A stretch of DNA of 64,000 bases from Xestospongia bergquistia (Eukaryota > Porifera > Demospongiae > Haplosclerida > Petrosiidae), in contig OZ014420.1 in the NCBI GenBank assembly GCA_963965975.1, positions 1,390,001-1,454,000 on the forward strand, given 5' to 3'. This document shows, one piece after another, positions 23,601 to 35,300 of the stretch (position 1 is its first letter; each line of letters opens with the position of its first letter). The notes under the pieces were generated by a model that ran no database searches, had not been told where the DNA came from, and saw only the letters and a program-made list of their open reading frames with translations. The position numbers and the translations under genes are program-made.

Positions 23601-25501
23601 GATTGGCATAATAATTAGCTTATGCATTTTAGTTAGACCACTGAAACAAGCTAGGATTCTTTGTCATATAGGTTAAGGCGTGACTCTTTTTGTTTTGAGT
23701 CATAGGAGTCATTTTGATAGTCTTGTTGATGATATATTTTCTATGTACTATCATAAGTTTTGTAAAACTGATTGTAGTTATCAGACATATTCACTTTGAC
23801 AGGGAGTAGCATCTGAATTAGGTGTACCAACCACAATAATGTTAACTGGTAATTTGATAACATCACGTAAAAGAATGTAAATTTTGGTAGTTATTGTTTA
23901 CATGGTTATCATCAGTAAGGCTGTAATCACATCCAATTGTGTGGGTGGTAAAGTGTTTTCCTTTGTTTTTGAATGTGGTATATACAACCAATATTGATTC
24001 AAAATTACAGCTGTGGTCTATGTATAAGGTTTCAAGGACTCCATTGAGTGATGAATTAGCTTGTCAAATTTGGGCAACAATCTGAGCTTTCATGTTGAAT
24101 TTTATTGGGTATGCTTCAGTCAATTTGGTAAAATAGTCACCAACAGTTACTTTGCAGATATTTGTTGTGATTGTTAGTCTTTTGTAGACGACCAGGGATG
24201 TCCATGGCAACTCTGCAATGGAGAAGATATAATAAAAATTTGACTATTATAGTGAAGACTTCTTAAGACATGTTTGACTAGACATTCAAAGGTTGCTCAT
24301 GCATTAATTAGACAACCCAAATGGCAAGATTCTACATTTATAGAGTCTGAAGGAAGTTGAGACTGCCAAATTTTCCTTTGTCAGTTTCATACAGCTGGTG
24401 TTTACAATGCCCACCAGCCAAGCTAATGTGAAGAAACACATTTTCCTGATAGGGTGTCCGCTGTATCATCTTTTTTAGTTACAGATTAAGTATTCTTTGT
24501 ATGATGGTATTCAAACATCTGAAATCATCTTAGAATCTTGTAGATCCAACCTTTATTAACTAAAAATTGGGATGACTAGGGACATTGTAATGGATGAACC
24601 TGTAACATGTCTTCAACTACTTGTTATGTTTCCTGTTTTTGATAAAATAGAAGTCTTCTAGGTGGAGATCTAATTGTCTTAGCCCCAGGGAGTTAATAGA
24701 GTATTCCCCAATTCACTAATATGGCTCTTTTTGCTCAACAGGGAGACATTTGTTTTTAAGAAATCTGAGGTTAGCTTGACCTCTCTTAGTATAGGAATGA
24801 CCAGAAGGTGTGAAATTTGAATGAATTGCACTGATGACATCTCCATCATGCAGGGTATGTGAATGTTTTATCTTCTTTTTACTGTGGATGTACACAACCC
24901 ATGCACAAGTGTGCATTAGCCTCATGACTAACTAACATATCTATGGGCTATATACTGAAAAGACTGATGTAGCATTGTCTGCTTCTTCCTAATTGACCAA
25001 TTGATGACTGCTCTTTGTACTAGGCTTTCTCAGCTATCAGATTCAGTTTATCTGCATATTTGATAGCATTTCTTCCATTTTCTTTGTTCACATTTGTAGA
25101 TAATACTGCTACTCCAGTTACTTTCCAATTGGATTATAGCACTTTGTGAAGGCTACCACAAGTGCATAATAGTCTGTCCATTCTAAAAGTCTCAGTTGAT
25201 ATGGAAGACAAAGTAGCTCATTCTCTGTTTGGAAACAAACTCCTTCACACATTTTCTGAAGTATGTTTTTTCTGCCATGCATACAGCCTGAACCTCTTCA
25301 TCCACAGACCACAGTCTTCAACTCACATACAATTATGCTATATATATTATAAATGAAGGGATGGCCACTATCTTGTTTGCATTCTTTGTATTGGGCTAAT
25401 ATTAGTCATCCCTACATTTACTTCATTTTTTTGAATTTTTTACTTTACCTTTATTCTAGGATAGTGTGTACTGGGGTAGAGAACTGGGAAGTTCAATTTT
25501 G

Positions 25502-25535
<34 letters not shown>

Positions 25536-28500
25536 TAGTTAGTGTAATTATAGACACTATCAGACATTTTTAACTTTACCAGAGAAGGAAGTTCCACCAC
25601 GAGTTGCTAAAATTAGTAGTTTTATATTTGACATTTACCAATACTCAAGTCATAAGTGTCAATGCAAAAATAATTATTTGGAGCCCTCTCATTTTGGAGT
25701 AGTCATAGCATCAAAATAGAAAAAACCCTCCTAACATAAGCTCTGCAACTGTATCCCCAATATGATATCACTTTAAATTGTATGTAAGGAATTATTCTAG
25801 CAACAAGTAGAACATTAGAAATTTAAGATAGATGAAAGAGCATATCAAATTATATGGAATGTAATTTAAAAATCTCTCATTTTTAGATAAATGAAGTCGA
25901 TAATAATGAAGGTATGATTCTTTATACTAAACATTTTGTAATTATTTTTTTATTTTAATACACTCTAATGTGTATAGTATGGTAGTCCATTTAAGAAACA
26001 TATTATGTACATGCACACTCACAGTTTAAAGTTAATTCACTTTAAATACCAACCAATATGATAGTGTTTCTGCTGTGAGCACCTTATGATTAATATGACT
26101 TGAGCAACTTTTTAATATCTATTTTTTGCTCCACAACCTATTTATGATTTTGTTTATTTTTAGTTTTTCAAATATGCCTAGCCCTTCTTTATTTTGCATG
26201 AACTTAACTGCATATTTATGCTTTATAGGTGGTGTTGAATATCGAAAAGCCTTAGCTGAAGGAGAGATGGATGTAGCTTATGGCAGACTTATGGTTCTAG
26301 GAGCAGCTGGTGTTGGAAAGACGAGTTTTAAGCGATCACTAATGAAAGAACCATGGGACCCTCTTGTTAACAGCACCATTATCTCTGATGTTCACTCTCT
26401 ATGACCAATTGGACGGGAGTGGCAAATGATAGACCATGAACATGAAGAGAAATGGAGAGAAGTCACAGAAGAAGATGAGTTCAACGAGATGGCTGAGTTA
26501 CTGGCTGCTGTACATCAGAACAGGACTTCCTTGAATGAGTTTAGTAGCAAAGTGATTGCTGCTACTAAGTTGTTTCCAGATTCTCGCATGCTAGAAACTT
26601 CTGAAATTTCAGAAGAAAAGGTTGAACAGTTCAAACAATCTCATGTTCAATCTGTTCTCTCAGAAGCTATTGCTCGTGCTAATTCTATACCCATGAGTTC
26701 AGCAAGAAATATTAAACCACAACCTTTTCTTCATATTTGGGATTGTGGAGGTCAACCAATTTTTCTTGAAATTCTCCCAGCCTTTCTTACCTCTCGTACC
26801 ATGTTCCTTCTCCTATATGATGCCTCTAAGAACTTTGAAGAAAAGTGGCAGGCTGTACAGACAGTACAAGGAGAGAGAAGGGTTGAAGAAGAAGTTAGCA
26901 TTACCACAATTGATCTCCTTCTGAATTGGCTGTCCAATATTCATATTCATCTCACAAAGTATGATGAAACAGGAGCACTCTTAAATTATCCTCGTGTACT
27001 ATGCATTGGTACACATGGTGACAAGCTCAAAGCTATGGGTCAAACATATGACCAAAAGATACAAGAAATTGAGTCATATTGCAAAGGAAAACCATTTGAA
27101 GTTCTTATTGATGGTTTTCACATTGTTGATAATACCACTGCTGGGAGTGGTGAAGGTGAAGATGTCAATTTCTCTAAAGTGCGAAATGTAATACGTGATT
27201 TCACCTACAACAAGCTCATTGTCAAAACACCAATTAGCTGGGTACTCTTTCGTAAAGTCATTCAAGCTCTCAAAGCAAATGTTATTAGTCTTGAAGAAGC
27301 TCATGCCATTGGTATAGCATGCAAAATACCCAGTGATGTTGTTCCCAAAGTACTCCTTTTTTACCATGACTTAGGAGTGCTCTTGTTCTACCCTCATATT
27401 GCTGGTCTAGAAAACGTAGTCATTCTCAGTCCCAAATGGTTTGTAGAGGCTCTTGGGAAGGTGTTAACACTAAAAGGAAGAGAAGACCATCAAACTCGGC
27501 TTATGTGGGACCTATTACGTGAGAAGGGAATCCTTGTCCAACCTCTCTATGTAGCTGCCTGGAGAGAAGTTGCAGGCCTTGATCCAGAGTCTTTGATTAA
27601 TTTATTGGTTCGCTTTCGTCTTGCTGCTGAGGTGAAGACAGATCAATATAATGACATTAGTGTGAAGCAATACTTCTTACCTTTAGTATTGCCTTTAGTC
27701 AAGGAATCATTAGTTCCATCAGGTTACCTTCAAAGAGCTACTCCTTTGCATCTCACATTTAGAACTGAGTTTGTGCCACCAGGTTTTTTCACTCGCTTTG
27801 TCACAACAATTGCAGAATCGCAGTTATGTCAGATCAGCTTCGACAAAGGTGTATTTCGTAACCGAGTAACAATTGAATTTGGAGACCCTCCAATGGATCA
27901 AGTAATTTTAAGTGAGCTAGTTCATGCTATTCAAGTTGTTGTTGTTCGATATGCACCTGAGAATAATAGTCCCTGTAAATTTACTCATGTTTGCCAAAAG
28001 TTATACGGCTTTCTTATAAGAGTAGCTAAAGATGTGGATACTTGTCTATTTGGGAGAATGAAAGATGATGAAAACAAGTCTGAGTCTGGTAAAGTATTTA
28101 AAGATATTCGATTAGTATGTGCTGGACCAGACTGCCAATCTATTTCTGGGTTTCATTACTTAAAACATTTGAAAGGCCATAGCCGTGATCTATATCTTCG
28201 ATGTGAAGAGAGCGAGGTGTTTCGTGAAGTTTTACCTGAAGAAGGCCTTTGGTTTTCTGAGAAGAGACGTGAATCAAAGGTATGGGCATTGTAAATAAAT
28301 GTTTCTGTATCATTGACACATAATTATAGCAAAGCACCACATTGCACCAGAAAGAGATGCTACTTATTAGTAAAAAGATTCCCAGCCCAGAGAAATTAAA
28401 TGAGCTTGCTGCCCTCTTGGAATTAACATCGAATCTCACCACCATTTTACGAGAGCCTACTAAAAACCAACTAGCTGGCTTCCATTTATTGCATGAGTGG

Positions 28501-29241
28501 GTAATACATAAAGGTGGAACACGTGATGAACTTGTGGAGATTTTAAGAGATCTAGATCTACTTCAACTTGCTGCCATGTGAGGCAAAATTATTTCCTACT
28601 TGTGAACAATAAATTATTTTTGTTTTAGGGTAGAGGAGGCTGAATGTGATTCTGAGAAAATAAATAGCAAACAAGAGTCAAAACAGGTAAGCATTTATAG
28701 TGATAATAGACTTTGTTTTTTCTGGTGTACTTCACATGACAGATAGAATTCTGCCTGGCATGTGATGCACATAGCAACCAATGGTATCTTCTTATATATG
28801 CATGATCTTACATTTTATAGAGTCAAAATGTAAGCAACACAGAAAATGAAGTAAATGTTTATCAAGAAACATCAGGTTATAGTGACACTTTATTTTAATG
28901 TAGATATCTGATGATGATCTTTTACGATGTAGTCGCCATATTAAAAAAAATGTCTCCACCCTTGCTGGCCCTTTGGGTATCTCTGTTGAAGATCTCCAGG
29001 AAATTAAACGCAACTATAAAGATGTGGAGACACAAGCTTACTGGGTAATGAAGAAGTGGCAGGAAAATCACCCAAATACAACTCATCAAGATCTTTGTAA
29101 TAAGCTGAAAATTTTAGGATTTAATAAAGCTGCTGAAAGGTATCATTATTTCTGATATGTTTAGAATGTATTATTATTTCTTTTAATAGTTTGATAAATC
29201 CTGAGATGCCACCACCAAGTAGAAATTGCTGTGTTATGTGA
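20230..29241 (+). CDS. Roc-COR GTPase with two Death-like domains, copy B, interrupted by one in-frame TGA
   Basis: Exons: 20230-20262 (MASKQIDNIDI), fourteen microexons (array B), 25887-25911, 26229-28279, 28330-28577, 28629-28686, 28821-28850, 28904-29139 and 29190-29241. All junctions keep phase. The P-loop GAAGVGKT, switch II DCGGQ, THGDK, COR region, Cys/His cluster (CAGPDCQSISGFHYLKH) and both Death-like segments are present, and the protein ends CCVM. The one defect is TGA at 26402-26404, where A, C and D have an Arg codon (CTG AGA there, CTA TGA here), 57 codons into the large exon and just after the P-loop. Translation would stop before switch II. The fifth exon is only 30 nt and replaces two exons of copy A. 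The rest of the frame shows no decay, so the stop is recent, polymorphic or an assembly error. If it is real, this is a young pseudogene or makes only a short N-terminal product. Confidence 0.8.
20615..20666. repeat. (AT)n microsatellite at the head of array B
   Basis: Nearly pure AT dinucleotides over about 50 bp, directly before the pyrimidine tract of the first unit of array B. Confidence 0.95.
20667..22440 (+). repeat. Microexon array B: 14 units, one of 9 nt
   Basis: Units are more diverged than in arrays C and D, but each keeps acceptor, exon and donor. Triplets: ACT 20722 (donor GTGAGT), GAC 20854, TAT 20974, GAA 21108, ACT 21231, CCT 21361 (GTAATT), GAT 21492, GAG 21632, GAT 21753, CAT 21886, GAT 22014, GAG 22166 (GTAACT), a 9-nt exon GATTTGGAG 22278-22286, GAT 22414 (GTAAAT). 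The encoded residues are strongly acidic: Asp or Glu in 9 of the 13 single-codon units, plus two of three in the 9-nt exon. Three non-consensus donors suggest slight decay, matching the premature stop in this copy. A possible dead unit follows at about 22518 (TATAG with no donor). Confidence 0.75.
23680..24720 (-). pseudogene. Decayed Ty3/gypsy-type pol remnant
   Basis: Read on the minus strand with frame jumps, 24720-24480 gives a reverse-transcriptase-like lead (PRRL.FYQKQE..QVVEDMLQ, then GSTRF.DDFRCLN). 24260-24000 gives an integrase-like stretch (NNHNKY, then VGDYFTKLTEAYPIKF). These are the usual wordings of gypsy pol (FCIDYRALN; DYFTKWTEAYP). Many stops and deletions; the RNase H part between them seems lost. 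No LTRs were recognised. Identification rests on short motifs only. Confidence 0.45.
25504..25532. repeat. (AT)n microsatellite
   Basis: Pure AT dinucleotide run of about 29 bp in the large intron of copy B. Confidence 0.95.
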
Positions 29242-30379
29242 TTGAAACTATTTTCTTTTGAAAAAGTAACATTTTCTAAAGTATGTAATTGTTAATTGTG
29301 GTAAAATATTATAATTTTAAAACAATTTTGTTATTTGTCTTTGTCAGATTACAAGTTAAGTTTGATTTTTTTGTAATGATTTGTTGAGTTGCAACAACAA
29401 CAAACAATCTGCTTAGACATATATATAATAGTCATAGGTTAAATGTGATAATATTTCACTTAGTAATAGGGGATGGCAACAGCATGTTGTTAGTGTGTAA
29501 TTGTTATAGATAATTAAGATAGACTGATAGATAAATAAGAGATAGATAGAATATATAGATAGGAAGATAGATAGCATGCAGAGATAGTAATCATGGAGAC
29601 CATTAACCTTGAATCTTCCTAAAGCCTAACAATGCATGACAGGTGTTACAATATATAGGGACAATGTAACATGATCATATAAGCTTAAATTATGAAGAAA
29701 GATCCTATTCAAATTAGCTTGTATTTAAGAACAGTTAGAGTACTATCTATTTATTTATCTATGTTATCTACATTTCTCTTTCTCTCTCTCTCTCTCTCTC
29801 TATGTATGTATGTATCTATCTCTCTTGGTGCTTTCCATGTAATAACACTACTTATAAAAAATATAATTTTTAAATTGAAATATATATATAGAAAAAACAG
29901 TCAATACCTAATGAAGTATGACTTGTAGAATTCAAAAACAGAAACTTAATTTCTATAACATTACTTTGTCCAAATCTACATTATATATAGCATAATCATA
30001 GTCATAGTGAAAAGTACATGCTAAACTACAAAGACTTTAACATGTGTTTTTCACCATAATTGCCTATACAGTCGCTGACACGGCCTAAAAATATTTTTAA
30101 TACTGCCCATTGGTATGTTCATCAGTTTACCTTGTGTATGTTTTAATCAAAGGTAGCAATTTACAAGACTGAAAGAGCACAATACCTTAATGTAAAATGT
30201 AAAGGGATAAGTTTATGGAATATATTGTATTGTCAGACAATTTGCTGAAGAATGATGTATACAGTTTTTAATGAAAGAAGATTAATTTTAAAGATGACTA
30301 AATATACAACAAAAGTAAAGTACATTAGTTCCTAGAAAAAATTGCTCTCCCTCAAATAAAACCATAGTTTATGAATATT
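29242..30379. other. Intergenic stretch between copies B and C
   Basis: No gene seen. 29242-29480 is homologous to the 3' flank of copy A (14827-15120). Simple repeats: GATA-type at 29510-29575, CT-type at 29778-29802 followed by TATG repeats to about 29820. The open frame at 29692-29928 runs over these repeats and is not credible. Confidence 0.6.
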
Positions 30380-30493
30380 TAATTTACTACTAGTAGCAAA
30401 TGCGCATGCGTATAGTCTTCACTGTATACGACCTTACTTTGCAAGTCAGTTCTTTCTGAGGAAAAAAGGAGATTCTTTGGTGTTCCATATATG
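30380..30493 (+). promoter_or_regulatory. Promoter and 5' UTR exon of copy C, NRF1-like site
   Basis: 30401-30411 is TGCGCATGCGT, one base off the palindrome before copy A. Then TATAGTCTTCACTGTATACG and the shared exon end (GATTCTTTGGTGTTCCATAT..), stopping at 30493 before a donor (gtacgt, 30494). Copy D has the same layout at 51708-51802. The exon probably starts within about 30-60 bp of the site. Confidence 0.6.
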
Positions 30494-32355
30494 GTACGTT
30501 ATAATTACGCATATACACGCTTATACAAGTATAATCTATATGGTAAAAGCCATTTTAAAACTGAAAGCTTAAATTATATGGAGATATGACAGATTGTAAT
30601 GAGAAGGAAAGAACCAAGCTTAAGGTTGGGATAAATACACAAATCTACATGCTTTTCTACAGTCCTAGCAGAAAGCACAATACTTAAATGTGAAATTATT
30701 TAATATTCTACCTTAGTTCCTAACCCAAAACCTCATAACATAAATGTATTAATTTCTCATTAAAGTTTTTTTCTTGTCATGACTTTATAACCATAGAATT
30801 TGTTTAATCATGAAGGCAGTACAAGCATTTAATACTCAATATGTATCTCAATAACAGCCCTTTTTTAAATGTTATATTTTAATTTGAGAATAACTGGAAT
30901 CTACTAGGTTTTGTCTGGAGTGAGTCATGTGAATGTAAAAATAAAGTACAAGTCCCTAATAGCAGTACAAAACCACTAATTTACAAGCAACCACAGTGTT
31001 TACATTAATACCATATGGGAATGTACATGCTCAGTTATAAGTTGATCACGAAGACAGCTTGATTACTAGCAGGAGGCCATAGTGACTATTGAACTTTTCA
31101 TATGGTTACTCCCACCATGTACCATCTAATCTCATGAGAATGCTATTTGTTCCCTAATGTTTTGAAACGAGTATAATTAAACAAGATTATGATTAAACAA
31201 ATTATCCTATGATAGTTTTGGAAGATACTAACTTCACACTGAATATTGACCAGAGCTTCAATGATTGTATAATTAGTAGCAGTGTCTGTTGAAGGCTATA
31301 GTTAAAGAATGCTAAAGACATAGGCAGATAAGTAAGCTAGTGAGACAGTTTGAGCATTAGTAGTTATACTCATTGTCATAGCACTTGTGATCAAGTTTAA
31401 CTAAATTCATTGGCTTCTATATAGATCATCTGTTAATGGATAGGATTTAATTTCTTTTGTTGCTATTGAAAGTTGCACATAACAATATATTAAAAATATG
31501 AAACTGGACGTATATAAATATCACACAGTCTGAAACAGTTGCAGGAAAAATTTTTTTGACTGTTGATTAACACAATATTACAAAGATGCTAGATGATGAT
31601 GATATGCTTTCCTCATGTTGGATGATTACCATAACAGATAAGAAACTTAACTGTTACAAATAATAGATAAAAATAGTGAAAGTATGTTTTGGAATGCCAA
31701 TCATAATTTAATACTATTTTAACAACTATAAAAGACTGATAGCTATGATATTAAAATTACTTTGTAGCAAGCAGTATATAGCAAAGTTAGTGTAGAAAAT
31801 CAATCAGTAAAGCCAAAATAAAGAGAATACAAACGTTGTAAGTGTATCATAGTAAAAACAATTCAAAGAATTCTTGTTTTGTGAGTGGTAATTCAGGACT
31901 AAAAGAAAAATAGTAGCTAGCCATTTTTAAGAATATAATTGAAGCAATGTAATTTAACAATTAGGCATTTGCTTTTGTAAATCATATTTTAGACCGAAAA
32001 ATATTAATTGTTCATTATGACACATCTAAAATTATTGTTGACAAAAACTTAGAAACCGATGTAATATAGTGGTTGTCTACATAATAATACAATAAGTATT
32101 AAGTCAATAAGATGGCAGTACACACCACTAATGTCATAGATATGCTTTTTATTGAATTAATATAGAACCATTCCTACTTTATGTCTATTTTAGATGAATT
32201 TTTCTAAATGAACACAGACTGACCAAGAGCAAATTATTACAAAAACAAAAAAACTCTTATAATCTTTCCTATTGTTTGTATCTGTAACTGTCTTTGCTTC
32301 ATATGTTTCCTCTATTATTATAACAAATGTTATTGTAACTTTTATCATTATATAG
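30494..32355 (+). other. First intron of copy C
   Basis: Ends at the acceptor TATAG (32355) 15 bp before the ATG. Long parts (for example 31990-32350) align closely with copy D's first intron (52370-52764), so C and D are the youngest duplicate pair. No gene or RNA recognised. Confidence 0.6.
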
Positions 32356-32370
32356 AATTAGAGTATCATA

Positions 32371-35300
32371 ATGGCTGAAAAACAAGATCAAGACCATTAT
32401 CATCTTGTGAGTCTTTCTTTAAACTTATTATCACAAATTGCAAATAGTTATAAGATGTTATATACTCTGCCACTGTAAAAATTGATTTGTTGTTTTAATT
32501 GATACATTGTTATACAGTATGCATTTTCAAAATGTAAACATAATACTATTTTGATTACTAATGTATTATGATATTGATGGTTATGTACCTACACAAGGTG
32601 TAGTACATTATCAATGAATATTACTAAGTATTATGCTTACTTTTTGACCAAAAACAAATTTGCAATTGTAGCCTTTATAACCAAATAATGGTTAAATCAA
32701 CAATCAATTTTTATAGTTTGTACATGTCCAGAATAAACACAAATTCAGTATTTTAATATTAAAACTAGAGTGCTAAAAGTTGCAAACCAGAAATCGCACA
32801 TAAGACAAATGGTTTTATTTGCTTTCCACCAAGGCTGATTTCACAAATAGTTGCATATTATTAACAAAGGGTCACCTAATGCAAAGATATACAAATATAA
32901 TAAGCACTTATTAACAAATACACATGAAAATTGAACCTAACAAAAGATACATCATTAACAAATACTAATTAACTAAATGAAATTAAACTATAATATATAT
33001 TGCAAAAATATTCTTTAACTTCAGCAGAAATGTTTAAAAACCCCAACTACCTTTAACGGTAAAAGTAGGATAGATTAAGAGAGACAACTGCAAAGAACCC
33101 AAAAAAACCAAAAAAATTCAGCATGATTCATACACTGTAAAAATTGATTAGTTGACTTAACTAATACATGGTTATTCAGGTTGCATATGCAAAAAGTAAA
33201 CTTAATATTATTTCGATTACTAATGTGTTATGAAATTAGTGGTTATGTAGCTATATAAACAGTAGGACATTAGTAATGAAAACAGTATTATGCTTATTTA
33301 TTCAACAAAATAAGTTTGTAATTGCAACCTGTATAACTGAGTAATGGTTAAATCAACTAATCAATTTTTACAGTGTACAAAACTATGCAATTACAATGCT
33401 GGACCTCAGTTGCATTGATGGCATTGTTATAATTCCATAAATCACAGTCTTTCTCAAAGTATAGACAACATGTAGCAATGTGGAAAATTTATTTACATAG
33501 CAGTATAGAAATAACAATCATAATGTCATAATGTGATTATTCTTTGACTAGCCTCTCTCTTCTTCTACTTCATTCTTTCACCTTTTCTTTTTCATTTATT
33601 GTAACAGTTAGGTTTCTTTTCTGTTATGGAAACCATTCAACATGAGAAAAGCATATCATTTGGTCTTATATAATAATACTCCCAAGTATTATATTTATCC
33701 ATTGAATTCACTATGCTTGTAAGCTTGACCAATCAAATTGCTTCATTTGAGATTAATAACCAAGGCACCTGTTTTAAGATGTCTTGCTGATTTAATTACA
33801 CTCTATAGCAACTGATTCTAATGAAATGCACTAAAGTGCTTAACCTCGCTGTAGTCTTATCCAGAGACTTTATTCTTTTTAGCCTCCTCAAGTGACCTAT
33901 GCCACAGAATACAGACAAGAGATATCTCACGTGATACACAAGATGATTATTGATGACTCAGTATTTCTCTTCAATCAAAGAGAAAAAAGCTTTGCCTTTT
34001 AGTGCGTCTACTGGGTACTTTGCACTCTAATTGACAAAATGTCCAATACCTTTCAACTTTTTAGTAAAAGTTAGTGATTCTCCAATGACAGCTATGGTGA
34101 TAGTATTTTTAGTTCATGCTCAATGTATCGACAAAGATAGCTGCCAAAAGTTAGTAAAACTGTCATAACTTTCCAAAGTATTTTTGCAAAAATAGTCGCT
34201 TTAAAAAGTTGGAAAATGCCATAAGCTGTATGCAGGAGGTTTTATTGAAGTCTTGAGTCTTCACTGAAAGCTGTGCTTTTTCTCAAAGGTTTTTCAGACT
34301 TTTAAAGCTTTTTGTTAGTTTGACACTCCTTTTGGCAGTATTCTTAAGAAGTATAGAAGTTTTGCTACACTCCACTATAGTTTGGTGCCGTGTTTGCCAA
34401 GTTAAAGCAGTTCAAAGCCACTTGCCCGGGTAACAGACATATACACACACAATGACAGTAACCCTTGCTATGCACCCACGCACAGCAAGGTTAATAAGTT
34501 AATGGTTTTTAATATATTTTCTTAAAACAGATACCTGACTGACTTTACTTCACAATGAAAGTAGAGAAAATATCCAAGAAAGTCTTTAATATTATAGTTT
34601 TAACAATTACAATTATAAGACAAAAATTAAAACATTCAAAGCTTTTGTCTGTGTGTCAGGCATTTTCATTTAAGTCAGCCATAAAGATATCGAACAACTT
34701 AATAAAGTACAAAATACACGGTTCTTATCCATTCTCAAATAACAAAGACAAGTCTTTAAAGCACGAAAAAAGAACCTCTTGTCAGCCATAGTGGATGCAG
34801 ATGCAAGTGTTCAGATCCAGTAGCTTAAACTAGAAATGAACTTGATTACAATTTACTCATTAGCAAGAACATTGATATTGTATGCCCCTCTGTCAATATC
34901 TTTTATAATTTCTCTCATTGTCAGGGTTAATTAAGCATTACTTATGACTCATTGTGTACTATTTAATTGTACATCTATGCGTCAGAAATATATATGCCAT
35001 TTTTTTCTTTTTTCTCTTATTTTGTCAGATATTTTATGTATGATTGTATATTCATTATTAATCACTATTTTTCTCTGTTTTATCTACTTTGACCATATTA
35101 TGATGACAACCGACACTGCATCCCAATTATTTAGCGAGTAAGTACGAACACACATTAGTATTATGTATTGTGTAACTGTGTGCTCTTTTTTAATCATTGC
35201 TTTTCTCTCTTTTTTCTACAATGATCATATTATAAGGACTTAATTCCTACAATATATCCTACATTTAAGGATGTAAGTATGAACACACATTAGTATTATG

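Larger units (their letters stand above)
22441..25880. other. Large intron between array B and the 25-nt exon
   Basis: 3.4 kb that copies A, C and D lack at this length. It contains a decayed gypsy-like pol segment (listed separately) and an (AT)n run at 25504-25532. 22520-23680 shows no recognisable feature. The intron ends at TTTTAG (25886). Confidence 0.6.

Noticed and set aside
26402..26404. Selenocysteine reading of the TGA in copy B
   Set aside because: Paralogs have Arg here, not Cys, and there is no reason to expect a selenoprotein; a nonsense change or sequence error is simpler.
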